A stretch of 64,000 bases of DNA from contig JAVSML010019172.1 of the NCBI GenBank assembly GCA_038503035.1, positions 62,001 through 126,000 of the forward strand. The letters are read 5' to 3'. The position numbers were made by a program, and so were the translations under genes. Source of the stretch: Crocodylus rhombifer (Eukaryota > Chordata > Crocodylia > Crocodylidae). The notes under the pieces are model-generated. The model did not search any database and was not told the DNA's origin. It saw only the letters and a list, made by a program, of their open reading frames with translations. Within the stretch, counting starts at the first letter, position 1. Each line of letters begins with the position of its first letter. Shown here one piece after another: positions 1-9,557 of this stretch.

Positions 1-166
1 AGAGCACAGCTCTGCTGTTCTGTTAACATCTGTACAGCTCAGACTGGTTCCATCTGGCCTTTTCCTTCTGAGCTGTGCAGGACTCCAGGGAACGAGTCCC
101 ACGATCCTTGGGAAGAAAACAACTGAAAAATTGCCGTCTTGCTTCAGTCCTTCTCTACAAGGCAGG
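1..166 (+). other. 5' flank of alpha OR cassette, copy 1 (left part)
   Basis: This stretch matches the regions at about 20570, 29750 and 42880 that lie upstream of the other alpha-type OR exons. It is cut at 166 by a solo LTR and resumes at 1631. It holds the conserved GGGAAC-N-AGTCCC element. I see no protein-coding signal, and take it as OR promoter or 5' non-coding exon territory by position only. Confidence 0.6.
88..100 (+). promoter_or_regulatory. Conserved near-palindromic element, copy 1 (GGGAACGAGTCCC)
   Basis: The 13-mer follows CTCCA, and the overlap TCCAGGGA resembles an Olf1/EBF core (CCNNGG). The same element occurs upstream of six other OR loci in this window. Here an LTR of 1.46 kb was inserted 66 bp downstream, between the element and the coding exon. 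The regulatory role is inferred from conservation. Confidence 0.45.
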
Positions 167-697
167 TGTGAGGGAGCGGGGGCCAGGGTGTGGCCGTGAA
201 CTCCCTAGCGCCCCCTACCGTCACGTTAGGGTGAACGTGGCACCCTCAGAATCTTGCCCGCCACGACTTTGATGGTTAATATATAATGTGGAGGCTGCCG
301 GTTCCCTAGTGGACAGTACTGGTGTTCCAGTCCCTATTCCAGAGTGGGGTATCTATATGCGTCCCGCCTTAAGGGCTATGCGTGCCTCCAAACCTCCCCC
401 TCAGCACACCCCAAGCCTCGCAGCTGTTCTGGGGGACGTTTGTGTAGTCCCTTGCCCCTCGGGTGCCCTTGTTCCCTCGCTCGGGCCCCGGGGCTCCTCG
501 CCCACCTGGCGCCCTTTTTGGGTCGGGCTCCAATCTCTAGCCCGTTCCCCGCGCCCTGGGCCTGTCTTACTGGCGCCCAGCTACCTGCTGGCGCGCCCCG
601 GGTCCGGCGCCCTAGTGTCGCCTAATGCTGGCGCGCCCTGGGTCCGGGTTCTCGCCGGCGTCTGGCTAATCGCTGGCTCTGCCTTGGAACTGGGGCG

Positions 698-800
698 CTC
701 TCGCCGCCCTAGCCTCGGCGCCCTCGGGTGGCCGGCTCGCTCNNNNNNNNNNCGGCTCGCTCTCGCCGCCCTAGCCTCGGCGCCCTCGGGTGGCCGGCTA
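698..800. repeat. GC-rich direct repeat flanking an assembly gap
   Basis: A segment of about 43 bases starting CTCTCGCCGCCCTAGCCTCG occurs at about 698 and again at about 760, on either side of ten Ns at 743-752. The copy number is probably mis-assembled. Confidence 0.8.
743..752. other. Assembly gap (10 N)
   Basis: Ten unknown bases lie in the GC-rich repeat part of the solo LTR. The gap size may be nominal. Confidence 0.99.
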
Positions 801-822
801 TCTCCGGTTATTCTGTCTTGCT

Positions 823-978
823 CTCTCTAGGGCTGACACCGCACGCCTCGCGCCCTGCCACTGCCCCGCTCTGGGGCCTTGCCCTCTCTAGGGCTGACAC
901 CGCACACCTCGCGCCCTGTCACTGCCCCGCTTTGGGGCCTTGCCCTCTCTAGGGCTGACACCGCGCGCCTCGCGCTAG
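823..978. repeat. 61-bp tandem repeat inside the LTR
   Basis: The phrase GGGCTGACACCGC recurs at about 830, 891 and 952, a period of 61 bp, with intervening GCGCCCTGYCACTGCCCCGC. There are about 2.5 copies. This is an internal LTR repeat, not a gene. Confidence 0.8.
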
Positions 979-1486
979 GGGCACAGGCACTCGCAGCTGT
1001 GCCTGTCCCCTTGACCCTTCTCTGGGTCTGGTTGCCTTGCTAGGCCAAACACCGCCCTTATGGGCCGGGGTCTGTAACCCCACACACCGCGCCTCCCTGG
1101 CGCAATACAGTGCCTCTGCGGCACCGACAGTAGTGCCCCTGGCACTGTGCCCTTACTGGGCACTGGGAACCCCCAAGCTGTTGGGGAGCTCCCGTGAGGC
1201 CTCCTCGCTCCCCTACAGCCTCACCCGGTCCTCCGGTGTAAACTGTAACGTAAACTCAAGCCCTCTGGCTACAACATACACAGAGGCTCTGCACGCCTAA
1301 CAATAACTCCAAGCCCCGCCAGGGCTCCCAGTCCTACCTTCCGTCAGGGTGCTCTTGTTCCCGCATCATCGCAGCTGGTTAGCGTGGAAAAGCTGTCACC
1401 ACTAACTCAGGCCACTCAGCTCAGCTGCAGAGCTCCTGCTTCTGCAGCAGCCAGAAGGGAACTGTGAGGCAGGCTCCGGCCTAAGC

Positions 1487-1496
1487 TATATATAAA
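1487..1496 (-). promoter_or_regulatory. TATA-like box of the solo LTR
   Basis: TATATATAAA on the plus strand reads as TTTATATATA on the minus strand. It lies 36 bp from the X-box-like palindrome and about 75 bp from the paired CCAAT boxes, in the order expected for a minus-strand LTR promoter. The sequence reads as TATA-like on both strands. Confidence 0.45.
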
Positions 1497-1531
1497 GGCC
1501 TGGCCCTGCCCCCTTCCGGCCATGTGACCCC

Positions 1532-1553
1532 CCTGGTTGCCCTGGCAACCAGG
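1532..1553. promoter_or_regulatory. Palindromic RFX X-box-like site in the LTR
   Basis: CCTGGTTGCC-CT-GGCAACCAGG is a perfect inverted repeat with 10-base arms. Its core GTTGCC-NN-GGCAAC is the full palindromic X-box bound by RFX-family factors. Factor binding is inference. Confidence 0.55.
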
Positions 1554-1571
1554 CACCTGAGCTGCCTGGGT

Positions 1572-1591
1572 GATTGGCAACTCTGCCAATC
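1572..1591. promoter_or_regulatory. Inverted pair of CCAAT boxes in the LTR
   Basis: GATTGGCA-ACTC-TGCCAATC is a perfect dyad that places a CCAAT (NF-Y type) box on each strand. It lies near the end of the LTR that I take as its U3 start. Confidence 0.5.
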
Positions 1592-1630
1592 ACCCTCACA
1601 ATCACGGGGCACCTACGTGACTCCGTGACA

Positions 1631-2445
1631 GCAGGGTTGAGGTCAGCTGCTCACTCCTAAACCCAGTTGGATTTACTGCAGTCGTTCAGTGACAGAGGGA
1701 GCAGAGAAAGACCTCTGAGTTATCTGTGCTTTTGGGGACCTCGACTAGTGGTTGGTGCAGAGGAGGACAGAGATAAGCTGGACAAGAGTAAAGAATCTCA
1801 GCAAGGGAAACCTGAATGTGACACAAGGGATAAGGAAACTTCCACAGAAACAATTTCAGTAAGTTTTCTGCATCGGTGAATTGTCCTCTCTTAGTAAGAT
1901 GCAGGGGAAATTTAAGAATATAAAAGGTGGAAAACCTGGCTAGAAAAATCATACTGCATTTTATGTATAATAGATTCAAAGCTACAAGAGTAAATGAAGA
2001 CATCTGCAATGTTTTTGCTATTAATTTGCATAAAATTATAAAGTTTAAAGGGAGTGCTGTGGAGGGTGGGGTGGGAATGGGACCTCCAAGGCAATAACAT
2101 TTTATACAGTATTTTTTATTTCACATGTATTTGATTACAGCATACATTTTCTTTGTGAGATAGATAAATTATAGAATTTCAGATTTAGACCACATAATAA
2201 ATAAAAATCCTGTGTTGAGGCTGGGCTAATGTTTTCTTCATTTTTTTTAATGGAATATTGTAATGTCTTATTTTATATAAGGTTTCATCAGGAAAAAGTA
2301 ATTTATTAAAATCTATTTGTCCATAAGTCAAATAATGGAATATCTACACACATACCATGATATTTGGAGGCTTTATTGATGGCAATATGAAAGCCACTGA
2401 GTTTGTTACTCTCCTCCTTACCACTGCCCTTGTTCTGTTATACCC
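1631..2445 (+). other. 5' flank of alpha OR cassette, copy 1 (right part)
   Basis: This continues the cassette flank after the LTR and matches 29900-30717 closely. It contains GTAAGT at 1859-1864 (context TTTCA), a possible splice donor also present at 30129 but removed by a shared deletion in the copies at 21.0 and 43.2 kb. Short open frames here differ between copies, so I do not call a protein. Confidence 0.5.
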
Positions 2446-2447
2446 AG
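2446..2447 (+). promoter_or_regulatory. Putative 3' splice site of OR coding exon 2475
   Basis: A pyrimidine-rich run (CTCTCCTCCTTACCACTGCC and on) ends in TACCCAG just before GACTTGCACGG, 27 bp upstream of the ATG. The same layout precedes the other alpha exons. Confidence 0.6.
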
Positions 2448-2474
2448 GACTTGCACGGTGCCCTGGGAAGGAAG

Positions 2475-3431
2475 ATGTCCAACTGGACGGCTGTAACCGA
2501 GTTCCTCCTCCTGGGCTTCTCTGACACTCGGGAGCTGCAGATCTTACACTTTGTCATCTTTCTCGCAGCATACCTGGCAGCTGTGGCGGGGAACCTCCTT
2601 GTTATCACTGTCGTAACTATGGACCACCACCTCCACAGCCCCATGTACTACTTTTTGGCAAATCTGTCAATTCTTTACCTTGGATCCATCTCTGTCATAG
2701 TGCCCAAGTCCATGGGCAATTCTCTCTTAAACTGCAGGACAATTTCCTATGCTGGATGTGTGTCCCAGGTCTTTCTCTACTTGCTCTTTGGTGCGGCCAA
2801 TTTTTCATTCCTCACCATCATGGCATATGACCGGTTTGTTGCCATCTGCAAGCCACTGCATTATGAGATAATAATGAACAGGAGAGCTTGCGTCCAGATG
2901 GCTGCCAGTGCTTGGGCTGCTGGTGCCATCAACTCTGCACTGCACACTGGGAACACCTTTCGTCTACCCTTCTGCCACTCAAACACCATCAACCAGTTCT
3001 TCTGTGAAGTGCCCCCTCTGCTCAAGCTCTCCTGCTTTGGCATGTACCGCAGAGAGCTGGCAGCCCTTATCTTTAGTGTGTTTTTAGCTTTTGGCTGTTT
3101 TGCTTTCATCATTGCATCGTATGTTCAGATCTTCACCGCAGTGTGGAGAATCCCCTCGGAGCAGGGCTGGCAGAAAGCCTTCTCCACCTGCATTCCTCAC
3201 CTGACTGTGGTCTCCCTGCTTCTTTCATCTGCCATCATTGCCTACACGAAGCCCATCTCTGACTCTCCGTCCACTCTGGATCTCCTGGCAGCTGTTCTGT
3301 ATTCTGTGGTGCCTCCATTGATGAACCCAGTCATCTACAGCATGAGGAACAAGGAGGTCCAAGCTGCCCTGTGGAAACTGCCCCAAAGGCTGATCCTCTT
3401 TAGAAATAGTATGTCCATATTTCTTTTATGA
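2475..3431 (+). CDS. Olfactory receptor, family 14-like (alpha cassette 1)
   Basis: The 318-residue protein is a seven-transmembrane odorant receptor of the family 14 type, a G-protein-coupled receptor of the plasma membrane and cilia of olfactory neurons. Visible landmarks are an N-glycosylation site at N3-W-T5, GN at 39-40, LHSPMYYFL at 53-61, the disulphide pair C95 and C177, MAYDRFVAICKPL from 116, SY at 215-216, [10 protein letters not shown] at 234-243, and NPVIYSMRN at 284-292. The start is the ATG just after a splice acceptor. The frame is open further upstream, but no upstream ATG exists. Unusually, residue 68 is Tyr (TAC at 2676-2678) where its paralogs have Asp. This is the TM2 aspartate of class A receptors (position 2.50). 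Other local oddities are CEVPPLLKLSCFGMY where relatives have CEIPQLLKLSCSDTY. The gene is intact in length but may be functionally impaired. Confidence 0.93.
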   Translation: MSNWTAVTEFLLLGFSDTRELQILHFVIFLAAYLAAVAGNLLVITVVTMDHHLHSPMYYFLANLSILYLGSISVIVPKSMGNSLLNCRTISYAGCVSQVFLYLLFGAANFSFLTIMAYDRFVAICKPLHYEIIMNRRACVQMAASAWAAGAINSALHTGNTFRLPFCHSNTINQFFCEVPPLLKLSCFGMYRRELAALIFSVFLAFGCFAFIIASYVQIFTAVWRIPSEQGWQKAFSTCIPHLTVVSLLLSSAIIAYTKPISDSPSTLDLLAAVLYSVVPPLMNPVIYSMRNKEVQAALWKLPQRLILFRNSMSIFLL

Positions 3432-3638
3432 CTTTGCTTTACTTACTTTTCTTTTATAATTAACGCATGAAATGGTTTTCATGCTATCGTGTGCAACCTA
3501 TTTATAAAAAATGAAGGGGGTGGGTTATTCTGCAACTTTGTAAGGAGAATTCCATTTGAGGTGGGTCATTTTGTGTTCACATTGTTGAAGTGGGAAAATA
3601 ATATTTCATACATCAGTTTTACCATCTGCGCCACCTAA

Positions 3639-3644
3639 AATAAA
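3639..3644 (+). terminator. Polyadenylation signal AATAAA for OR 2475
   Basis: AATAAA lies about 208 bp past the stop, inside a stretch (GCGCCACCTAAAATAAATCC) conserved after the other intact ORs. Confidence 0.55.
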
Positions 3645-3719
3645 TCCCATCAGTTGCAAGATGCTGAATGGAAAACTTTTCTTTACCAGTGAGTGTAATC
3701 AATTATTTGGATATATCCA

Positions 3720-5230
3720 GATTCTGTGAAGTCGGGATGAACTGCAGACACGTCAGAGGATCGGCACAGAATTCACATGTATCTGGACAGACTGGGAAGC
3801 TGGGATAGAAACCACAGGATGAAGTCCAAAGAAAGAAATGCAAGTTTCTGCACGCCAAGAAGAATAATTTAAAGCACTAATAAAAGTTGGGTGATAAACA
3901 TCTGTGTGGCAGCACTGTTGAGAAGGATCTTGGGCATCTGGTGTATCACAGACTCAACATGAGTCACCAATTAGATGTAGCTACGAAAACATGAATGACG
4001 TTTTGGACTGCAACAAGAGAAGTATTAGTTCAAAAACATGGGAGGTGATAGGGATCAGTGCTTAGACCTATGCTATTCAATAAATTCTTTAATTAATGTG
4101 GAGTATGATGTGGAAAACTCAATGATTAAGTTAGAAAACAATACCAAGTTGGGCGGATACACGGGCACACTAGAGTATAGGAGAAAGATCCAGGATGAAC
4201 TTGACAGACCAGATTTATGGGCAGAACAAAATGAGATGAGATTTAAAAGGGAGGGAGAAGTGCAAGGTTCTTCACCTAGGGAGGAAGTACCCTCATCAGA
4301 AATATACAGTGACTGGCACAGGATCTGAATGAGACCTGCTTAAGCACATGGAAGTTAGGCCCTAAGAGAGGAGTCTCCGGGAACTGGGCCTGTTCAGGCT
4401 GAGTAAGAGAAGGTGAGAGGTGACTTGATAGCTGCCTGCAAGCACATCAGCGGGGAGCATCAAGAACTAGGAGAGCAACTATTCAGGAGGTCACCTCAAA
4501 GGAAGATGACGACCCATGGGCATTAACTAATGGAGGGTAAATTCAGGTTGGACTTAAAGAAACACTTCTCTGTAAGGCTCACCAGAATCTGGAACACATT
4601 CCCAAAAGACGTGGTGCACTCACCCTCCTTGGAGTTGTTCAAGATGAGGCTGGACAGGAGCACATCTGACCCCAATAACTTCCTGCCTGTGGCAGGGGAC
4701 TAAACTTGATGATCTTACAGTTCCAGGTCTATGTTTCTATGTTCCTTAGTGCCAACGTACATGGCGCAGTTTAGGCTTCATCTAGACTATTATGTGAAGT
4801 TCTGGGCTCAATGTTTTAAGACAAAATACTGAAAAGTTAGGGAAGTTCAGAGATATGTAACATGAATGATAATGGGTTGCAATGCAAGCCATGGAAGGAG
4901 AGGTTGAGAGAACTAGGCATATTTAGCTTGCAAAAAAGCAATTATGTGGGCACATCACAGCAGTCTTGAAATATCTAAATTAGTGCAGTTAAGTACTAGG
5001 TGAAAAGCAACAGTTCTCCATTGCTGCATTGGGAAGGATCTCAAGTTTCCAATTCAAGCAAAGTAATTTTACATTAGATTTGAGGAGAAAAGCACCCTTG
5101 TTGTCAGAGTAGTGAGGACACTTGATAGATTGCCCAGGGAAGTTGTGGAGTCTCCTTCATTGGAGGTTTCCAAGAAGAGGTTGGATGGACATTGGCCACG
5201 GATAATTTTGGAGTAACATTCTTGCATTTG
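3720..5230 (+). mobile_element. Decayed CR1 LINE remnants, copy 1
   Basis: Broken reading frames resemble the CR1 reverse transcriptase and ORF2 C-terminus. About 3930 encodes EKDLGHLVYHRLNMSHQ, about 4190 encodes IQDELDRPDLWAEQNEMRF, and 4560-4690 and 4900-5200 encode RKNFF- and WNRLP-type C-terminal motifs. Several CR1 fragments are joined in one orientation. Paralogous copies sit at 22330, 31980 and 44640, so these insertions predate the unit duplications. Confidence 0.7.
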
Positions 5231-5600
5231 TGTGCGGGATTGATTCTAATTATTATTAGATCTATAAGAATAATAGAGTTGTGATTCTATTATTATTAAT
5301 TACATCACTAATATGTAGGGAACTTAAACAATGAATGCAAGTGAGTAGACAGTGAAACAGTATGACTATTAGATGTCTTACTACACAACCTTAATTTTTT
5401 CTCTTTTTCCCCTCTGTAGGGCAGACAGACAGATGGGCACCAGTTCTCATGATACTGTATGTATGTGTGAAGTGCTTGACCTTAATTTGGCATTAATAAG
5501 ATTTTGCCATGTTATAAATTTTGACTGCAACAGTACATCCCGAAGAAAAGTGTTCTGGGATCCAATGGGAGTCTGATCACATTAAACTTAGTAGAATTAG
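5231..5600. other. AT-rich spacer with an acceptor-like site
   Basis: An AT-rich stretch is followed by a long pyrimidine run ending CTCTGTAG at 5412-5419 and then GGCAGACAGACAG. The same junction at 24303 and 45926 leads into OR C-terminal exon fragments. Here it leads instead into non-OR sequence. No gene is supported. Confidence 0.4.
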
Positions 5601-6250
5601 GCCATATCTTCACTACTGTAAATAAATCTTGAATCCTCCCGTTTGGCCAGGATGTGATTCAGAAGAGTCTTACCTCTTGTCAGCCCATAGACCTCTTGAG
5701 TCAGATAGAGCTCATCAATGCAAGTGAGGAAGTGTTGTGACCCATCAGATTTGGCCAAATTCTCTTCCCATGAGATATGAGGATGGTTGAAGTCACTCAT
5801 GATGACCATGAAGTGAAAGCATGCAGCTTCTGCCAGTTCCCCAGCAAATTCTTGGTCAAGCTCTTCCTCCTGGTTATGAGATCTGTAATAGCATCCTTCA
5901 GTTATATCACCTCCACCACGTTCTTCCCATATGCTAACCCAGAGGGTCTCAAGTCTCCCTCCTTCGGTGCCAATCGCTGCCTCTTGGGAAGTGTACTGCT
6001 CCTTCACATACAGAACTACACCCCTGCCCTTCCTTGCAACACAATCCCTCCTGTACAAAATATAAGCATCAAGACCTGTGGTCCAGTCATAGGTGGAGTC
6101 CAACCAGGTCTCCATTATCCCTCTGAGATCGTGTTCATTTCTGGTTTCCAAAAGAGCCAGTTTCTCCTGTTTGACCCCGTGCTTGTGGCATTTGTGTACA
6201 GGAAGCTAAGCCTGCCATCAGAAGCTCTGGGATTCCCGGTGCTCTTTGAA
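5600..6250 (-). mobile_element. CR1 endonuclease-domain fragment (block A)
   Basis: The minus strand encodes a degraded apurinic-like endonuclease: LYTNA near 6200, METWLDSTYDWTTG near 6110, YRRDCVARKGRG, and MSDFNHPHISWEE near 5770. The fragment has the 5' part of ORF2 but no 3' end, the opposite of normal CR1 truncation, so its 3' side was lost by rearrangement. Paralogs are at 33718-34245 and 61705-62195. Confidence 0.8.
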
Positions 6251-6260
6251 GAGTCTCATC

Positions 6261-8884
6261 ATAGAATCATAGAATTGATGAATCGGAAGGGACCTAGACA
6301 GATCATCTAGTCCGACCCCCTGCCGGGGGGCAGGAAGGAGCACTGGGGGTGGCAGGGGTCACAAGACACCAGCCAGGTGCCTATCCAGTCTCTTCTTGAA
6401 GATGTTCAGGGAAGGTGAGAGCACCACCTGTCTGGGAAGCCTATTCCAGGCTCTAGCCACCCTTACCTTGAAGTAGTTCTTCCTAATATCTAACCTAACC
6501 CTATCCTCCCTCAGCTTGTGGCCATTGTTCCTGGTGACCACAAGGGGGGCCCTGATGAACAGACTTTCCCTGAGTCCCTGCTGGTGGCCCCAGTAAGGTT
6601 GTAGGCAGCCACAAGATCCCCACCCCCTCAGTCTCCTCTTGCGGAGACTGAAGAGATTCGGGTCCCTCAGCCTCTTCTCATAGGGCTGGCCACGGAGGCC
6701 CTCAACCATACAAGTGGCCTCCCTGGACCCTCTCCAGGTTCTCCACGTCCTTCTTGAAGTGCGGTGTCCAGAACTGGACACAGGACTCCAGCTGCGGCCT
6801 GACTAGCGCTGCATAGAGGGGGAGCAAGACCTCTCTGGACCTCTTAGTGATGCCCCTGTTGATGCAGGACAGGGTGCGGTTGGCTCTGCCTATTGCTTCA
6901 GCACATTGGTGACTCATATTCATCCTGGAGTCAATCCTGACTCCAAGATCCCTCTCTGCCTCTGTGCTGCCGAGAGGGTCAGCCCCTAACCTATAACTAT
7001 AATGCTGCTTCCCTCTCCCTAGGTGCAGCACCCTGCACTTGTCCTTGTTAAACTGCATGCTGTTCAGATCTGCCCACTTCTCTAACCTATCCAGGTCTGC
7101 CCGGATGTGGTCCTCGCCTGCCGGTGTATTCACTTTACCCCACAGCTTGGTGTTATCAGCGAACTTAAACAGGGTGCTCTCCACACCCTCGTCCAGGTCG
7201 CTAATGAAGATGTTAAACAGCACCGGCCCAAGGACCACGCCCTGGAGGACTCCGCTGCCCACACAGTCCCAGGTCCACATCGACCCTTCAACCCCCACCC
7301 TCTGGGTGTGCCCATGGAGCCAGTTTGCCACCCATGTGACCGTGCATTCATCAATGCCGCAGTCCCTCAGCTTGCCCACCAGAATTGGAAGTCCAAGAAG
7401 ATGACATCGACTTCCTCCTTCCCATCTAAGCTCTTTGTTCCCTGGTCATAGAAAGAGACCCAGTTAGTCAGGCAGGATCCGCCTTGCAGGAACCCATGCT
7501 GGTTACCTCTCAACATCACTTCCCCTGCAGGGCTCTCACAAATGTGGCCCTTGATAATTTTTTCAAAGACCTTCCCCAGGACAGAAGTGAAGGTGACTGG
7601 CCTGTAGTTGCCAGGCTCTTCCTTCCTCCATTTCTTGAAAATAGGGACCACATTGGCCCTGTTCCAGTCCTCAGGGACTTGGCCCAAGCACCAGGAGCCC
7701 TTGAACAACCATGCAAATAGGTCTGCAATGACACCAGCCAATTCCCTCAGCACTCGCGGGTGAAGGTCATCCGGGCCTGCCGATTTGGACACATTTAAGC
7801 CCTCCAGCTAATCCTTAACTAGGTCTGAACTAACAGTCAGGGGACTTGCATTCTTCCCAGGCCTCTCTACACTGTCACCTGAGAGCACCCCATTGTCAGC
7901 AGACAGGAACACGGAGGCAAAGAACATGTTCAAGAGTTCTGCCTTCTCTCGCTCGTCCGTCACCAACTGCCCTGCCCTGCCTCGTAGGGGTCCAGTGTCA
8001 CCCCGAGACTTCTTCTTGCTACCTATGTACATGAAGGAGGACTTTTTGTTATCCTTAATCCCAGAAGCTAATCTAAGCTCCAGTGCTGCGTTAGCCTTCC
8101 TCATCAAATCCTTACAAGCTTGGGTCAGGGAGGTGTACTCCTCCTTTGTCCCTGCCCCCCGGTTCCACTACCAGTATGCTTTTTTCTTTGCCCTCAGTCC
8201 AGCCTGGATGTTCACGCTCAGCCACGAAGTTTTCTTGGACCCTTTTCCAGCCTTCCTGAGCAGAGGAGTTGCATCGTGCTACGCCCCAAGGTTAGCGTCT
8301 TTGAGGAAGGACCACCTTTCCAGGACCCCCATACTAGCTACCCCCTGGGCTCTGAGTGCCTCCCTGACTACTGCCCTGAGCATATCAAAGTTGGCTTTCC
8401 TAAAGTCAGGCATTTGCGCTGTGCTAGTTACCCTCCCCACCTTCCTCTGAAGAGCATAATGGATCATTTCATGATCACTGTCCCCTAGCCTCCCTTGTAC
8501 TAGCACCTCCCCCACCAGGTCATCTCCAGAGGCTAACACCAGATCCAATATGGTATTTCCCCTAGTGGGGACGACTACCTCCTGCATGAGGTGTAGGTCC
8601 TGTACGCACATGAGGAACCTTTGTGAGTGGCTAGAGCTGGCCGACTGCTTCTCCCAGTTGATGTCACGGTCATTCATATCACCCATGACAACAACATCCT
8701 TTGCATGCACGACCTCCCCCAGCTTCCTGGAGAATTCCCATTTGGAAGGTAGAACTGGCATACTGTTCCCTAACATAGAGTGCAACCCCACCCACCTTTT
8801 TTCCCCTTCCTATCTCTTCTAAACAAACTATAGTACTCTATGTCTACTACCCAGCCAAAAGTTTCATCCCACCATGTCTCCATC
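6261..8884 (-). mobile_element. Nested, 5'-truncated CR1 LINE (block A)
   Basis: The element runs on the minus strand. Its 3' end is at 6261, with the ATAGAATCATAGAATT tail and GGGACCTAGACAGATCATCT 3' UTR typical of CR1. ORF2 is present from the endonuclease ETWWDE (near 8870), through GDMND near 8680 and SDHEMI near 8465, to RT motifs (GPDDLHPRVL near 7770, FADNTKLWG near 7140) and the C-terminal RKNYFKVR near 6470. Several frameshifts and stops break it. The nearly identical insertion at 62203-64000 shares its position in the duplicated block, while the equivalent point at about 34245 is empty. So it inserted before A and C separated, or was lost from B. Confidence 0.88.
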
Positions 8885-9548
8885 CTTGAGCTGCGTAGGA
8901 GTGAGATCCTTTGTGTTACCTGACCTCCTCATTCTGTAGTTGCATTGATACTTCCAGGGCTTGCACTAGTGATAGTCCGCCCATGCCATGGCGATCTTAG
9001 TATAAATGTTATGGCATCCTTTGTTTCAAGAATGGGACCATCAGTATTTCCTTCCAATAATAAATGGTGGGAAATGAGTTTCTCTAGATTTCTGGATGGG
9101 CACATCCCCAATTAAGAGACTGTATTAATGCTGGTTGGACAGTACTGCATGTTTCGCCATCTGTTAATATGAATCTACAATCTTACATATGTGTCCCCTT
9201 TTTATGTTAAACCCTATTGACAAGAATGCTATGTCAATTTTAGCATGATGGAAAGGCATTTTGGAATATGAGGACTAACAGTATTTCCTAAGACAACCTA
9301 TGACTGAACAATAATATCACAGGTTGACCCTGTTGATGTTGTTGGGAGGGACCATTTTGTTTGAAGAGTTCTCTTTTTGACCAATGCATATTTTCACTGA
9401 ATGGTGAATTGAAGTGCATCATCTTTTAGTAATGATAGGATACATGTCCAAGAAGAGGGTGATGGGGGTTTAAACTTCCCTTGGCCAAGATGGTTCTGGA
9501 AGCAGATCGCTTCGTTTCAAAGCAACTGAGTATGAGGCTGAGTAATAA
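8885..9548. other. Duplicated non-coding flank plus unique sequence
   Basis: Bases 8890-9055 match 34257-34420. The rest, 9056-9548, has no counterpart in that copy and no recognisable gene. Confidence 0.5.
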
Positions 9549-9557
9549 GAAAGGGAT

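Larger units (their letters stand above)
167..1630 (-). mobile_element. Solo LTR of an endogenous retrovirus or LTR retrotransposon
   Basis: On the plus strand it begins TGTGAGGGAG and ends CTCCGTGACA, so the outer ends are the TGT...ACA expected of an LTR. It is flanked by a perfect 5-bp duplication, GCAGG, at 162-166 and 1631-1635. The paralogous unoccupied site at about 43032 reads GGCAGGGTTGAGG. No gag, pol or env lies inside, so it is a solo LTR. I favour the minus orientation because paired CCAAT boxes (1572-1591), a palindromic X-box-like site (1532-1553) and a TATA-like run (1487-1496) come in promoter order near the 1630 end. I found no clear polyadenylation signal, so orientation is not settled. 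The length of 1464 bp is large and partly due to GC-rich internal repeats and a sequence gap. Confidence 0.8.

Noticed and set aside
288..830. A 180-codon open frame at the window start
   Set aside because: It spans the N gap and GC-rich LTR repeats; chance frame.
1667..1879. Short frame DLLQSFSDRGSRERPLSYL in the alpha 5' flank
   Set aside because: It starts at a non-ATG codon, and copies differ in length and frame. More likely 5' untranslated or promoter sequence.
2403..2474. N-terminal extension LLSSLPLPLF... of OR 2475 and its alpha paralogs
   Set aside because: The upstream frame begins at TTG, not ATG, and overlaps the pyrimidine tract of the splice acceptor. The conserved ATG at residue 1 of MSNWT fits OR length.
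7039..7451. Plus-strand open frames across the minus-strand CR1s
   Set aside because: They are antisense shadows of CR1 ORF2.
8876..8884. GTCTCCATC at the far end of the nested CR1 as a target duplication of GTCTCATC (6253-6260)
   Set aside because: GTCTCC is part of the element's own ETWW codons (GGAGAC on the minus strand), so the match is at least partly coincidental.
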